A stretch of DNA of 64,000 bases from Picochlorum sp. 'celeri' (taxonomy: Eukaryota; Chlorophyta; Trebouxiophyceae), in contig JAACMV010000022.1 in assembly GCA_010909725.1 (NCBI GenBank), positions 868,001 to 932,000 of the forward strand, written 5' to 3'. The position numbers and the translations under genes are program-made. Within the stretch, counting starts at the first letter, position 1. Every line of letters begins with the position of its first letter. The notes under the pieces are model-generated. The model was not told where the DNA came from, made no database searches, and saw nothing but the letters and a program-made list of their open reading frames with translations. This document shows positions 51,415-61,029 of this stretch, in pieces.

Positions 51415-51426
51415 TCACATAGAAAA

Positions 51427-52605
51427 TCATTTGTAGGATGCATGTCTATCAAATCTCTTGTCAGGATCACCAAAAGATCGTTTACTAGAGGTAGAAGGTG
51501 GTTCATATCGCGTCCGTACAGGCCCAGGACGTCGATCATCATACCTAGGGCGTGGGCTCATCGGAGGTCCATGGCGAATGGAATGCCTATACGCCCCTCG
51601 TCCTCTCGGCCCTCTATCATCATAACGCCTCCGGATTGATATTGACGACCCTGATCGTCCCAATCTATCTGAAAAATAATCTCTATCATCTCGTGGACCG
51701 AGATCATTTCTAGATCGCGAATCCATGCTCTTCACATACTCACCTTCAAGTGCACCGCTTCTCTGTGGTGACTTGGGCCCCTTATAGTACGAATCCTCAC
51801 GCCTTGGGCCATCCCGTTGACTCGATTTGGCCATGGGCTTGTCGGATTCTTCATCTTGCTTCTCGCTCGTCGTTGCCTACACACATTGCACATTGGATCT
51901 AGTCAAACACCATCTTTCTAGCACAAGCACACACAATTCAAACCGTACCACATGACGCAAGCGTTCCAAGAGCGCCTCCTTTTCCTTCTCAATAATAGAA
52001 AGCGACTCGGCCATTTCTTTACGCTGCACATCGGCACGCTTGATCCTGCCATGCAACGCATCCAGAGAGTCTTGCTTCTCTCTCAAGGCCTCCTGCCACG
52101 CATCCACTTCTTGCTCATACCGCTGCCGCTTCTCTTCCCGCAAGGCCAAACGAGACTCTTTCTTCGCCGCCATCCGCTCCTGTCGCCGCAATTCCTTCGA
52201 CTCTAACCGCTTCTGCCTCTGCGCCTCTTTCTCCTTTTGACGTTCAACCCTCCTTTCTGCCTCCAACCGCTCCTGTTCCATGCGCAGACGGGCCTCCTCC
52301 TCCTCCCGTCTAGCATGCGACTCTTTTTCTTGTAATATATATGTACTATCTATTGCTCTCGCTTCTTGAAAGACAGGAAGCTGAGCGAGCTCGGTGGGCT
52401 GGGGAATGGACCTCGCACGCTGAGCTTCTGTGACGCAACATTCCAACTGAAGCAACAAACACTGTCTCAAAACTTGCACCTGTTTTTTCTTTGATTTAAG
52501 AGTGACAGATTCTGACTCAGATACGAGCTCATGGGCATGGTCTAATCGAGGCAGTCTGTTCGCAGAAGCAATTTCCTTCACATCCTCTGCTAAGAACCCA
52601 TTCAT
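51427..52605 (-). CDS. coiled-coil protein with Arg/Ser-Asp-rich tail
   Basis: 368 aa. Exons 52605-51949 and 51876-51427; a 72-bp intron GTACGG...GTGTAG in the second half. Splicing joins LLERLRHV to ATTSEKQDEESDKP. Residues about 95-215 form a highly charged helix (EEEARLRMEQERLEAERRVE, KRLESKELRRQERMAAKKE). The tail from about 235 on is rich in Arg, Asp, Ser, Pro and Tyr (RRYDDRGPRGRG, SPRPRYDDRRPGP), the composition of RNA-binding or splicing-associated disordered regions. No folded domain recognised. A nuclear RNA-related role is a guess from composition. Confidence 0.65.
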
Positions 52606-52768
52606 CGCATTTACTTCATTACTATGTGTTATATAAGGTATGATGGTTTTATTTAATGGGTCGGAGGAGTGTGATATCTGTCTTGTGCGAGTAGACTCGT
52701 ATTTTTATTCCATCATTGCAAGTTGCAAGGCTGTCCAAACCCATGCATCCTTCATAATAGCAGCCCAA

Positions 52769-52984
52769 ATGCTCCCAGAGAGAAGTAGCAGTATCGTTTT
52801 CTTCCAACACTCTCTGATTCCCTCACCCCATCGATACGGGAACTTGTCGCAGGCCCGTGGGAGCCTTAAGTCCAGCTCTGTGGAAATGAAAGGTCTGCCG
52901 CCCAATCAGATCCCGTTCTATACGGATGCATCCGGCGTCGGTGTGTGGAATCAACTCGTTGGCAGGCGTATTAATGCAATGTAG
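52769..52984 (+). CDS. small protein with mitochondrial-type presequence
   Basis: 71 aa from ATG 52769. The first 45 residues are Ser/Arg/His rich without acidic residues apart from E4 (SIVFFQHSLIPSPHRYGNLS), as in a mitochondrial or plastid presequence. The end reads MKGLPPNQIPFYTDASGVGV-WNQLVGRR, which could be a small respiratory complex or ribosome subunit. Not recognised. Starts at 52640 in the same frame are possible but add a non-typical N-terminus. Confidence 0.4.
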   Translation: MLPERSSSIVFFQHSLIPSPHRYGNLSQARGSLKSSSVEMKGLPPNQIPFYTDASGVGVWNQLVGRRINAM

Positions 52985-53057
52985 ACAGTATTTCAATTTC
53001 CAAGAAATTTTTTTGTCCCATTGCGAAGAAGAAGAAGAATGGTATAACGAATGCATT

Positions 53058-53642
53058 ATGGGAAGAATGGCAAAGGGTATTCCACAGGTGGACAAGTACA
53101 AGAAGAAGAAGAAAAAGGGCAAGAAGAATGTGCGTGGAAATCAAGTGGACGCGTTTGGAGAATCTATACCTGCTTCAGATGGTACGACAGCTTCTTCTTC
53201 CGGAAAGGGCAAGGCATCGCCAAATAGTGGGAGGAGAAAGGGATCGAGGAGTGCAGCCGGGTTTCTTGTAGCTGCAGCAGCATGTGTGGCATCGTTGACG
53301 TGGGCGGTAGTCACCAATGTCACGCAGAATAAGCGAAGCAAACAAATACTTCAGTCGATGCGGAAAAAGCCGTTGGTTTTTACGGAGCATGCATCGTGTA
53401 GAATGGAATGCCGATTCATATCAAAAAAGGATGTCCTAACAAGTCTATTCCGGGGTAGAGTCAACATGCGAAAGAGTGTGCCCAATGAGAAACCATGTCC
53501 GAAATATGTAGTAGATGCTGATATTAAAACACCGCAAGGGCGGGAGAAGAGGATCCAAAATGTCTTCTCTGCATGCCCCACAGAGACTAGGCTGGTGACT
53601 GCCATTGATACCTCAACCAATTGGCCATGTGGACCGTGTTAG
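53058..53642 (+). CDS. DUF4258-like protein with membrane anchor
   Basis: 194 aa from ATG 53058. A Lys-rich start (KYKKKKKKGKKN), a Ser/Gly linker, a single hydrophobic segment AAGFLVAAAACVASLTWAVV at about residue 75, then a C-terminal domain of about 85 residues: FTEHASCRMECRFISKKDVL with a later DADIKTPQGREKRIQNVFSA and TETRLVTAIDTSTNWPC. The H-A-x-x-R-M-x-x-R-x-I-S-x-x-x-V pattern is that of DUF4258, common in bacteria and placed by others among BECR-type RNase folds. In a eukaryotic gene it is uncommon and could derive from bacteria. Activity cannot be inferred. Ends with a conserved-looking C-G-P-C. Confidence 0.7.
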   Translation: MGRMAKGIPQVDKYKKKKKKGKKNVRGNQVDAFGESIPASDGTTASSSGKGKASPNSGRRKGSRSAAGFLVAAAACVASLTWAVVTNVTQNKRSKQILQSMRKKPLVFTEHASCRMECRFISKKDVLTSLFRGRVNMRKSVPNEKPCPKYVVDADIKTPQGREKRIQNVFSACPTETRLVTAIDTSTNWPCGPC

Positions 53643-53678
53643 TGGTAGGCTTGTTACAGAGTATGCGTCTATATCGAT

Positions 53679-55254
53679 TTATAGATTCCGTATAACGTCA
53701 TCAACAGGACCTGTTGATGATGCATGCAACATTCGTTGATATAGCCCGACGGTGTCATCATCCAGAGGCTCTAAAAATTCACTCTTCTGCAATACATCCA
53801 CAGATGGAAGTTCTCTCGTACCTATTGGTTCTACATCCACGCGCTTGCTGTCAATAATTGGATTACATCGGATCTTCGAGTGTTTGTATTCTCCATTGGG
53901 TAATAACAGGGGTGACACACCCCTTTGTAGCCCAGACGAGGCAGTGGCCCGACGAGGCTGGACACACAGCTCCAACCATGCTGGCAACAGTGGCGAAGGC
54001 TCTCCATCAACAGCCCTACATCATCGTTCATGCTATGTTATATATCACACCAGATATACCAATAATAATAGCAACATACCCTCCAGCAGCATGGCGTGGC
54101 ACACACCACAAATCTGCCCACAATGCTGTCCCAGATGCAGGCACCACAACAGCAGAGTTTGACGATTTCTGTGCAAGCGGAATCAAATCGTCAGAACTTC
54201 CGACAATAACGTCCACATCCCCCGCAGAATACGCTCGTATATGATCTTTATTACTAATAACCTTTGCCTGCGCAATCAAGCGACGCACCCTCATGCCAAG
54301 GTTTTCCTGTGATACACCACATGCCTGCAGTGCTTCCACATCTGCATTATACGACAAACCAAGGGTCTTCAGCGCTATCCCTATGAGTTCTCTCGGAGAA
54401 TCCATAAACGCTATTCTATTCTTAAGCTTTGGATTCAGCAAATCATCCCAATCAGATATACGACCGTTGCTCCATCGCGCCATTCTATCCTTGCGAAACA
54501 CAACCACAGTACACCCCCATCTATACGGCACAGCATACACTCGACCCGACGCACTCACTCTTCCATTCACATCTCTCCTCACAAGACGCTTCCATCTACT
54601 ATTCAACGCATCCCAATACCGGTATTGCTCAGGATCCTCAATAGGCTGAATTCTGCCTTCCATCACAGCCCGTTCCAACCATGCATCCCCAACAGTCACA
54701 GCATCAACCGTCGTCGGCGCACGCCCACTCATCTCCTTCCATATATCACTTAGAGTAGGCTTGTACGATATGGCTGGTATACCGTACCCTTCCAGCGCCG
54801 TTTTGAAATCGGCAGCCCACTGCTGTGGAACAGACCCTCTCAATGCCAGAACACGAAGAACCATCTTCACCTCTCTCATTCGCAATTCATCATCTCCAGC
54901 ATAACTCGCACATGGAATACATCCATCTATCGCACCACTTGCAACGATGACACACGTAGCTAACAAAACACGACGCCGCTCCACCAAAAAGTCACTCTCA
55001 GACAACCCACATGATGCCCTCTCATCATCATTCATCCCTTGCACTCTATGATTGATTGCACCATTCTTCTGAGAATTCTTCATGTACCGATGCCATCCAC
55101 TACCTTTGATTAGATAGACCCGTGATGGCGATACGCTATGGAACACATTGGATCCAGAACCCGCTTTTGCAACTCGTTTCACTGCAAGCCCTGTCGCTGT
55201 GGGTCCTGCCAGACAACCAGCCATTCCTGGACCCTTCATACAACTACAATGCAT
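53679..55254 (-). CDS. PotD-like periplasmic-type polyamine/solute-binding protein, thylakoid-targeted
   Basis: 503 aa. Exons 55254-54080 and 54015-53679; 64-bp intron GTATGT...ATGTAG near the C-terminus. After a long basic transit region (Ser/Lys/Arg rich, few acidic residues), residues about 90-118 read VERRRVLLATCVIVASGAID followed by Cys and ASYA: a twin-arginine signal with hydrophobic core and Ala-x-Ala-like cleavage site. The mature part resembles bacterial spermidine/putrescine-binding proteins and the related plant plastid family: VYAVPYRWGCTVVVFRKDRM, DLLNPKLKNRIAFMDSPREL, AYSAGDVDVIVGSSDDLIPL, VVVPASGTALWADLWCVPRH. It is likely delivered to the thylakoid lumen; ligand and membrane partner are unknown. 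Supports a photosynthetic lineage. Confidence 0.85.
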
Positions 55255-55761
55255 CAAATATGTATATATCCTTCTTTATAACTATATAAATGTCACTGTC
55301 GTATCAATCGTGAATCCGCCGCTAGAAGAAGAAGAAGAAAAAGAAAAAAAAAGGCACTTGGTCTCGTTGGCGAGTCGACCAGGCTTTATACGACTCTGTA
55401 ATTACAGACGTCAGTTGCTACATATATAAATTACATTGAATAGTAATAATTGATGATATCATAGAGACTGTCGTCATGCAACTAGATACCAAGAGATCGA
55501 TTCATGGCGAGTCATGTACATGGATTTCTTGTACCTTTCACCACGCAATACATGGCCATCATTGTTGGATGTATCCAACGCAAGTATGTATTACATCCAC
55601 GGTGTCAAATAACAATCATCATTCGTCATCTCCATCAACAACAGCAGCAACTCTACTGCCATATCAATCAATGAAATATTCATGCGACGACAATCTGTCA
55701 GGTCAGTCAACAATGCAGGCAATGAGACCCAATCATGGGTGACTACGACGCAGCCATATCC
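55255..55761. other. intergenic region
   Basis: PotD-like 5' flank and the 3' flank of the H1-like gene. A GAA-type repeat lies at 55324-55352. Plus frame 55476-55742 is open for 88 codons, rich in His, Ser and Thr, with no domain; I do not support it as a gene. Confidence 0.45.
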
Positions 55762-56259
55762 TTACTGTCCGAATGCTCTCTTAACAGCATCAATCACATT
55801 CGAAGCAACAGACACAACCATGTCAATCACATTCTTCTTCCTCTGAGCGATTCCTGCCTGTTTCCCTGATGCCTTTCTGCGAGGCGTTGCCTTTTTCTTT
55901 GTGGCAACAGTCTTCTTCACCGCAGACGGCGTCTTCTTCTTTGCCACAGCTTTCTTTGGCTTTTTCGCCGACGCATTGGCAGCAGGTTTTTTCTTCCTTG
56001 TTCCAGCAGCACCAGCTGGTGGTGCCTTTTTCGCTGCCGCCTTCTTCTTGGTGGCAGATGCTGGTGTCTTTGCCACTTGATTCACAGCCTTCGTCTTCTT
56101 CTTCGCAGACGACACAGGAACAACCTTCTTCTTGGCTGCTGCTGCTGCAGAGGCAGGTGCCTTCTTTGGTGTCTGCTTGGATGCCTTGGCAATCTTCTTC
56201 GCAGACGTGACCTTTTTCGGAGCAGAGGCCCCTCGTCCACCCTTCTTCGGTGCTGCCAT
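55762..56259 (-). CDS. Lys/Ala-rich histone H1-like basic protein
   Basis: 165 aa, about one third Lys and one quarter Ala, with many AKK, KKP and PKK units (KKKAAAKKAPPAG, KKPKKAVAKKK). This composition is that of the H1 C-terminal domain or of bacterial/protist H1-like proteins. No winged-helix globular domain is present. The last 24 residues form a separate, uncharged amphipathic helix (VIDMVVSVASNVIDAVKRAF). Nuclear chromatin compaction is the likely role. Odd for lacking the globular part and for the hydrophobic end. No intron. Confidence 0.8.
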   Translation of the reverse strand: MAAPKKGGRGASAPKKVTSAKKIAKASKQTPKKAPASAAAAAKKKVVPVSSAKKKTKAVNQVAKTPASATKKKAAAKKAPPAGAAGTRKKKPAANASAKKPKKAVAKKKTPSAVKKTVATKKKATPRRKASGKQAGIAQRKKNVIDMVVSVASNVIDAVKRAFGQ

Positions 56260-56540
56260 TCTGATACGTAAAACGTCTTATTCAGATACTGCAATAATAA
56301 TAAAAATATCTCCGTAGAAAAGAATGATTCATAGATATCGGTGCTTGTTTCTCTTCATGTCAAGGAAATTCGCAACGACCTGATGGACAGAGATCTCCCT
56401 CAAACCCGCAATCATCTCCTTAGTATACACCACAAAAATATCATACCTGTCTGTAGAAAATTATTAAAACATAATAATATCCTTCTGCATAACAACAAAC
56501 ATCAGCTGCGTTCTTCTACACATGAGCAAGAGGTGCGAGA

Positions 56541-57269
56541 CTACGAGATTGGTGCCGGAGGATTGGCCATGGCTTCATCCAACAGCCCAAGTGGCAGATG
56601 CCCTATTTGCAACGTTCCTAGCTGAACCAATACACCTCTATCATTCCCAGAATATGATGATATGGTACATTGCACAATGCGCTCTCCTTGATCATTCTTG
56701 TCCTGGTTTTGTTCTTCTTGCTGGTGTTCTCCATCCACCAGATGAGAAGGAGGAGGAGGAGGACTTGTCCCTCTGGCTCTTGTTGTTGTCATGCTGCTCT
56801 TGTATCGAATATAAACAGATCCTTGTATCTGTGGTAGCGGGATGGTACTGTCTGGCAGGACAAACTCCACAGACAAGGCTGCTGTGTAGTCCCTCAGAGA
56901 CCTCATAGCCAGGCGAACATCTGATGCGAGGATACCCAACAAGACTGGGGAGGATGCAGGGTTCCATTGTATCTCATCATTCCGAGACTGAATGGCCTCG
57001 AAAAATGCATTACGTATCACCTCTCTGGACGTTTTTGATTGAAGATATGTTGTTGATGCTGTTCCTTTGAACTCTGCCTTTGTAAACTCCTGCAGGATGG
57101 TCCAACAATCCAATCCCTCGTTGGCACTATTCTGGGTCATACGTTCCACCCCATCACGAGAGCATTGCACACGTCCAACGCGTCTTCTCTCTAGCCTCCG
57201 TGTGGCATGCGTGGATGGCAACGATAAAACCTGGCACCTCTCAGTCACTACTGACTGGCAGACCCGCAT
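56541..57269 (-). CDS. DUF1824 protein, plastid-lineage
   Basis: 242 aa. The first 45 residues are Arg/Ser/Val rich and suit a plastid transit peptide. The rest follows the DUF1824 pattern known from cyanobacteria and algae: an N-terminal helical part (CWTILQEFTKAEFKG), LLGILASDVRLAMRSLRDYT-AAL, SVYIRYKSSM, then YSGNDRGVLVQLGTLQIGHL-PLGLLDEAM (family: Y-x-G-x-Y-R-G-V-L-V-S ... G-x-Y-G-H-L-P-L-D-L-F). A 40-residue Pro/Gln-rich insertion separates the two halves. Molecular function is not known to me. Its presence supports cyanobacterial (plastid) ancestry. Confidence 0.72.
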   Translation of the reverse strand: MRVCQSVVTERCQVLSLPSTHATRRLERRRVGRVQCSRDGVERMTQNSANEGLDCWTILQEFTKAEFKGTASTTYLQSKTSREVIRNAFFEAIQSRNDEIQWNPASSPVLLGILASDVRLAMRSLRDYTAALSVEFVLPDSTIPLPQIQGSVYIRYKSSMTTTRARGTSPPPPPSHLVDGEHQQEEQNQDKNDQGERIVQCTISSYSGNDRGVLVQLGTLQIGHLPLGLLDEAMANPPAPIS

Positions 57270-57696
57270 TGTGTTGGACTCTAGTCTATCTCTATCGATC
57301 TCTATGCTACTAATAATCTGATATCCAGTATAGAAATATTAGATTCCATTGTTATTCATTGCATAGCAGAGGTCCATCCATTGGGAGAAGTCTCAGATTT
57401 GAGTGTTCAAAATGTTGCTATTGAAGAAAAGGCACCCATGGTTGCTGTGATCTGATGATGCATCGTTGCTCACTATGAAGGATTTAGTAGTATTATTATT
57501 ATTAGTAGTAATGTTGAAGAGTTGTATTGTTCAGAGAATATATAGAGGTTGGCTGTTGCCAATAGGCGAATGAATTGGCTATGTAACGAATGCATGTTGG
57601 CAATTTTATACCTTCAAAGGATGTACTGCCATTAATTATATTTTTAAATTACTGATTAGAAGTTAATAATACGGAGAGGAAAAGTAAAAAGAAAAG
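57270..57696. other. divergent promoter region
   Basis: 427 bp between the DUF1824 start and the FAF1 start. Contains a TTA/GTA triplet run at 57487-57510 and AT-rich sequence. No gene seen. Confidence 0.5.
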
Positions 57697-58946
57697 ATGG
57701 GTCGAGAGGACGCAGCTCTCGAGTCTGCTCTTGCGTTGCATGGTACGTCACAGATGCAAGTGGTGGTTCAAAAATCCTCGCAGAACCTTTGGTTTACTTG
57801 CATGGGTGATGGTGCCTTCTAATTGAAATATACATGTGATCATGTGTAGGTGAGGCATTCATGTCCATGTTTGATGATCATGTCATATCAGAGGGGAGAA
57901 GAGGAGAACAAGAACAACAAGAAGCACAAGAAGACGAATGGGATGCCCATCCCATTCATGATGATGACAGTAATGCAGAAGCAGAACAAATCAACAATGA
58001 TGATGATGATGTTGATCATATTTTCAAAGGTATTCGGGACAATCATGGAGAAGTTCTCAACCTTGCTACTAAAAGAAGCAAGCCGACAAAGCTGAAGAAG
58101 ACAAAGAGTACCACCATGGATGGCAATGACGATGTAGAAGACGAGGTGGTCCGGCGGCGGATAGAAAAGAAACGATTCATGTCGTCGAAAGCTGACGTCA
58201 TTTTAGGGAGTGATGTGTCTGTCCGTCACAGTGCAAAGAACAAGAAGAAGAAGAAGGAGTCTTCTTCTTCAAACAGGGGCAAGGATTTGATGATGGCGGA
58301 CAAGGAGGAGTTTAAGAAACTTAGCAGAGAAATTCAACATTTTGGTACGTGCGCTTATGAATTCTACTATTATGTATCGTAGAAAGGGATTATATGTACA
58401 CGTGGAGCAAGGCATGACTTGGGACAGGGATGTTGTTTGTGCCCTGCCAATCATACCTGCAGAGTTCTTTTGCAGACTTCCCGCCACGCCTTGCTCCATA
58501 GATCGACACCTTGACGGCTCATAGTACAGCACGAGTGCCATTACATGGTGATGAACATACCACGCTCGAGCTGCCTCCAATGCCTCATACAGTACCAATA
58601 CCATGATCATGCTGACCTGTAACATCTGCATGCAGGTGCCTCTGGACTGGATAAAAAGTCTCGAGCGAAATTCGAGGAAAACGCATTGATACAGTTGGGA
58701 GCCAAGAAGAAAAAGGGTGCTCGGATCCCAGCATCGATAGGAATAGGCATGGCCAAAAAGGCAGCACAGCGGGAGAAGAGGGCCTTGGAGCAGGCCATTG
58801 CTGCTGGCATGGTGTCTCGGAAATCAGCCAGTAAAAAGAGAGAGCAAGGCAAGGGTGGCATTGATAGAGGGTTGAATGAAGATATGGGTGCATTCAAAGG
58901 AGGTGTATTGCGCATCAACAAAGGTTCCAAGAAGAGAAAGGCATAA
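57697..58946 (+). CDS. FAF1: FAF1/C1orf131-like 40S ribosome assembly factor
   Basis: 283 aa. Exons 57697-57742, 57850-58344 and 58636-58946; introns of 107 and 291 bp, both GTACGT donors, TGTAG and TGCAG acceptors. The first exon codes MGREDAALESALALH. The middle is acidic and low complexity. The conserved block starts FKKLSREIQHFG, crosses the second intron, and continues ASGLDKKSRAKFEENALIQL and GAKKKKGAR, with a basic C-terminal helix (KKAAQREKRALEQAIAAGM) and NKGSKKRKA. This is the pattern of yeast Faf1 and human C1orf131, small-subunit processome factors in the nucleolus. The neighbours eS31 and RPF2 in this window belong to the same pathway but are not linked to it. Confidence 0.82.
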
Positions 58947-59267
58947 TAACAAAGGACGCGGTGATCTCGAGAGGAGATATTTTTCCGTGATGCCATCACG
59001 CAGTGCGTGACCATATATGGACAGGTAGACCGCGTTTGTCAAACTATCTATTTCTGATTCAAAATTCTCATATTTTATGAATTACATTCGGTAGTTCCTT
59101 GAATAATCTGGCACGACGACGCCATTGCAGAGATACTAAGAAGAAGAACACCGACAGAGCAAAGACATGCCAACGAAAACGTGTTCTGAAGAGTACGTTC
59201 AGTCTAGGTCACCACGGTGCCTTGAATGATTCATATATCCATAATAGTTGGATGTAAAACCAGATGA
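58947..59267. other. intergenic region
   Basis: Contains a hairpin-like TGCCATCACGCAGTGCGTGA word near 58992-59011 with CACGCAGTGCGTG nearly self-complementary. A TTGCAG acceptor-like word at 59126-59131 may belong to an unplaced intron of the next ORF. No gene supported. Confidence 0.4.
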
Positions 59268-59648
59268 ATGGTATCTATGGACGAATGTAGCCAACCAATC
59301 GGTATCCATGTGTCGTGCAGGGAAAAAAGTGATCCGTCACATGTGCAGTCACCTTCGAGCCCAGCTGTCGTGGAACGGTTGCGTATAGTCATGTGTGATG
59401 ATATTAGTGAGAGTCCTTTTGTGTCAGATTGTAGAATGGGTGCAATGTCGCGGCATGTGCGTGCATGCAGTCATGATTTTGAAGAGGGTGTGTACGGTGA
59501 AGTGACCTTGTCGCCTTGGATGTCGGCATCTCCTCGGCCAGTGGACACGGCAGACTCTAGTGCGGCTAAAATAAATCATAGTACTGGGACAAGGCCATCG
59601 AGGGAGTCTCTGAGCTTTTACGACATGAATCCAATGGTTGGGTTTTAA
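59268..59648 (+). CDS. hypothetical protein
   Basis: 126 aa, hydrophilic, Ser/Asp rich, with scattered Cys and His (SRHVRACSHDF). No signal peptide, membrane segment or known motif. It ends SRESLSFYDMNPMVGF, a short possibly conserved peptide. Codon use resembles that of neighbours. May be incomplete at the 5' end if an upstream exon exists. Confidence 0.5.
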   Translation: MVSMDECSQPIGIHVSCREKSDPSHVQSPSSPAVVERLRIVMCDDISESPFVSDCRMGAMSRHVRACSHDFEEGVYGEVTLSPWMSASPRPVDTADSSAAKINHSTGTRPSRESLSFYDMNPMVGF

Positions 59649-59814
59649 GGCATTCTCATTTTTGTTTGTTTTTTACTGTTTTACACAACTAGCTGTGTGT
59701 CCTTGGATAGATAAGGAAGAAGAGGGAAAAAAGAATTGATAAAAAACAATACGGCACAACAACAAGCTATGAATAGATAACGCCAAGAAGAATAATAATT
59801 ATATATTTGCTTTT

Positions 59815-60942
59815 CTAACGCTGAGGAAGAAGAATCATTCTACTTCTGTACATGCCTACAGTCACAGCGGCAACTCCTGCCACAATCCCAGTATAGAGAA
59901 GGACCCGTCTATACGACCGTTTTGATCTCGAAGGCAGCGTACACAGCTCTCGTATCCTATCAATATCGATATCCGTGTCCCATGACGCCCGTATACCAGG
60001 AAGGTGTCCTGCCCCAAGCACAGCAACAATACGAGTGTACCCACGGTGTTCCAAATCCTTCAGCATAAAGGCCATGTATTCATCTCTCTCGTTCAATAAA
60101 GGTCCCATAATACCTGGATAGGTTCGAGAGAGTTCTTTCACCGCCTCCGTGAAGACATCTGTCTCCCTCATTTCTTCAATTTTTGATTCCAAATTGTCCG
60201 TGTCAATCGACAGCCCCGTCCACACAAGGTGCAATGTGATTTTAATCTTCTCCACGAGACTCAGCGAATCCCATACTCGAGCCAATGTGATACTGAGCAA
60301 GCGATCCCCGAGAATAAGATCCACATGCGTTGTCATCTGCTGTGTCTCATGAGCAGCCACCCGAAATTCAGAACCAGGCTCCACCTCCAAATCATCAGCA
60401 ACCTTCCCCAACAACCACCCATATAACCCCTGAAATATCGTCATCTTTCCTCGCCGAACTTGAGATACGACATTACCCAGGGGAGCCGCCCCATTCGTCG
60501 CCGTACTATTCTTCTCCAGAGATGTGGGTTGCCTGCTATTCAAAAGGTGGGCTCTCTCTGGACAGAGCTCCAGAAAGCATGCATCAGGCTGCACCCGCCG
60601 TATCACCCTAGATACATCCAAACAAGATTGTTTACTTACGTGAGCAGTACCGACGATGTAAAATACCGCCCTCCCTCGAGTGAGAATATCAACGCCTGCC
60701 TCTTGGTCGATAATGTCGGCAGAAACCCAACTCTCCTGGGCAGTTATAGGATCATCCATGGCACTAGCATAGTACTTTCTGAGAGTCGATATCGTATATA
60801 CATATACCAAGATCGCGTTATCGAATTGGTACACAGAGCCAATGCTCTGGTATGAACGTATTTCTCCTTGGTACAGTTGCCGTTCAAATCGAGTATTTGA
60901 CCGTACATATATACACATGGTCCCTGCTGGTTTTGAATTCAT
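59815..60942 (-). CDS. TraB/PrgY family protein with C-terminal membrane anchor
   Basis: Up to 375 aa from ATG 60942, or 314 from the more likely inner ATG 60759 (MDDPITAQESWV). TraB signature: VFYIVGTAHVSKQSCLDVSR (G-T-A-H), a conserved Glu in ACFLELCPERAHLL, and VAVLGAGHLPGI (G-x-x-H) near the C-terminal third, with ERDEYMAFMLKDLEHRG before it. This fold is shared with TIKI/erythromycin-esterase-like proteases. The protein ends in a hydrophobic segment VLLYTGIVAGVAAVTVGMY and a short basic tail, as in animal TRABD and plant TRB proteins of the outer mitochondrial membrane. Plant relatives act at ER-mitochondria contacts and mitophagy. Location is inferred from the anchor. Confidence 0.87.
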   Translation of the reverse strand: MNSKPAGTMCIYVRSNTRFERQLYQGEIRSYQSIGSVYQFDNAILVYVYTISTLRKYYASAMDDPITAQESWVSADIIDQEAGVDILTRGRAVFYIVGTAHVSKQSCLDVSRVIRRVQPDACFLELCPERAHLLNSRQPTSLEKNSTATNGAAPLGNVVSQVRRGKMTIFQGLYGWLLGKVADDLEVEPGSEFRVAAHETQQMTTHVDLILGDRLLSITLARVWDSLSLVEKIKITLHLVWTGLSIDTDNLESKIEEMRETDVFTEAVKELSRTYPGIMGPLLNERDEYMAFMLKDLEHRGYTRIVAVLGAGHLPGIRASWDTDIDIDRIRELCTLPSRSKRSYRRVLLYTGIVAGVAAVTVGMYRSRMILLPQR

Positions 60943-61029
60943 CTCAACGTGAGTCGCGTTGCTTGAATGCGTACCATTTTTTCAATAATAACGTCAATTA
61001 ATATAACAAATTACATATAGAGTGATGCA

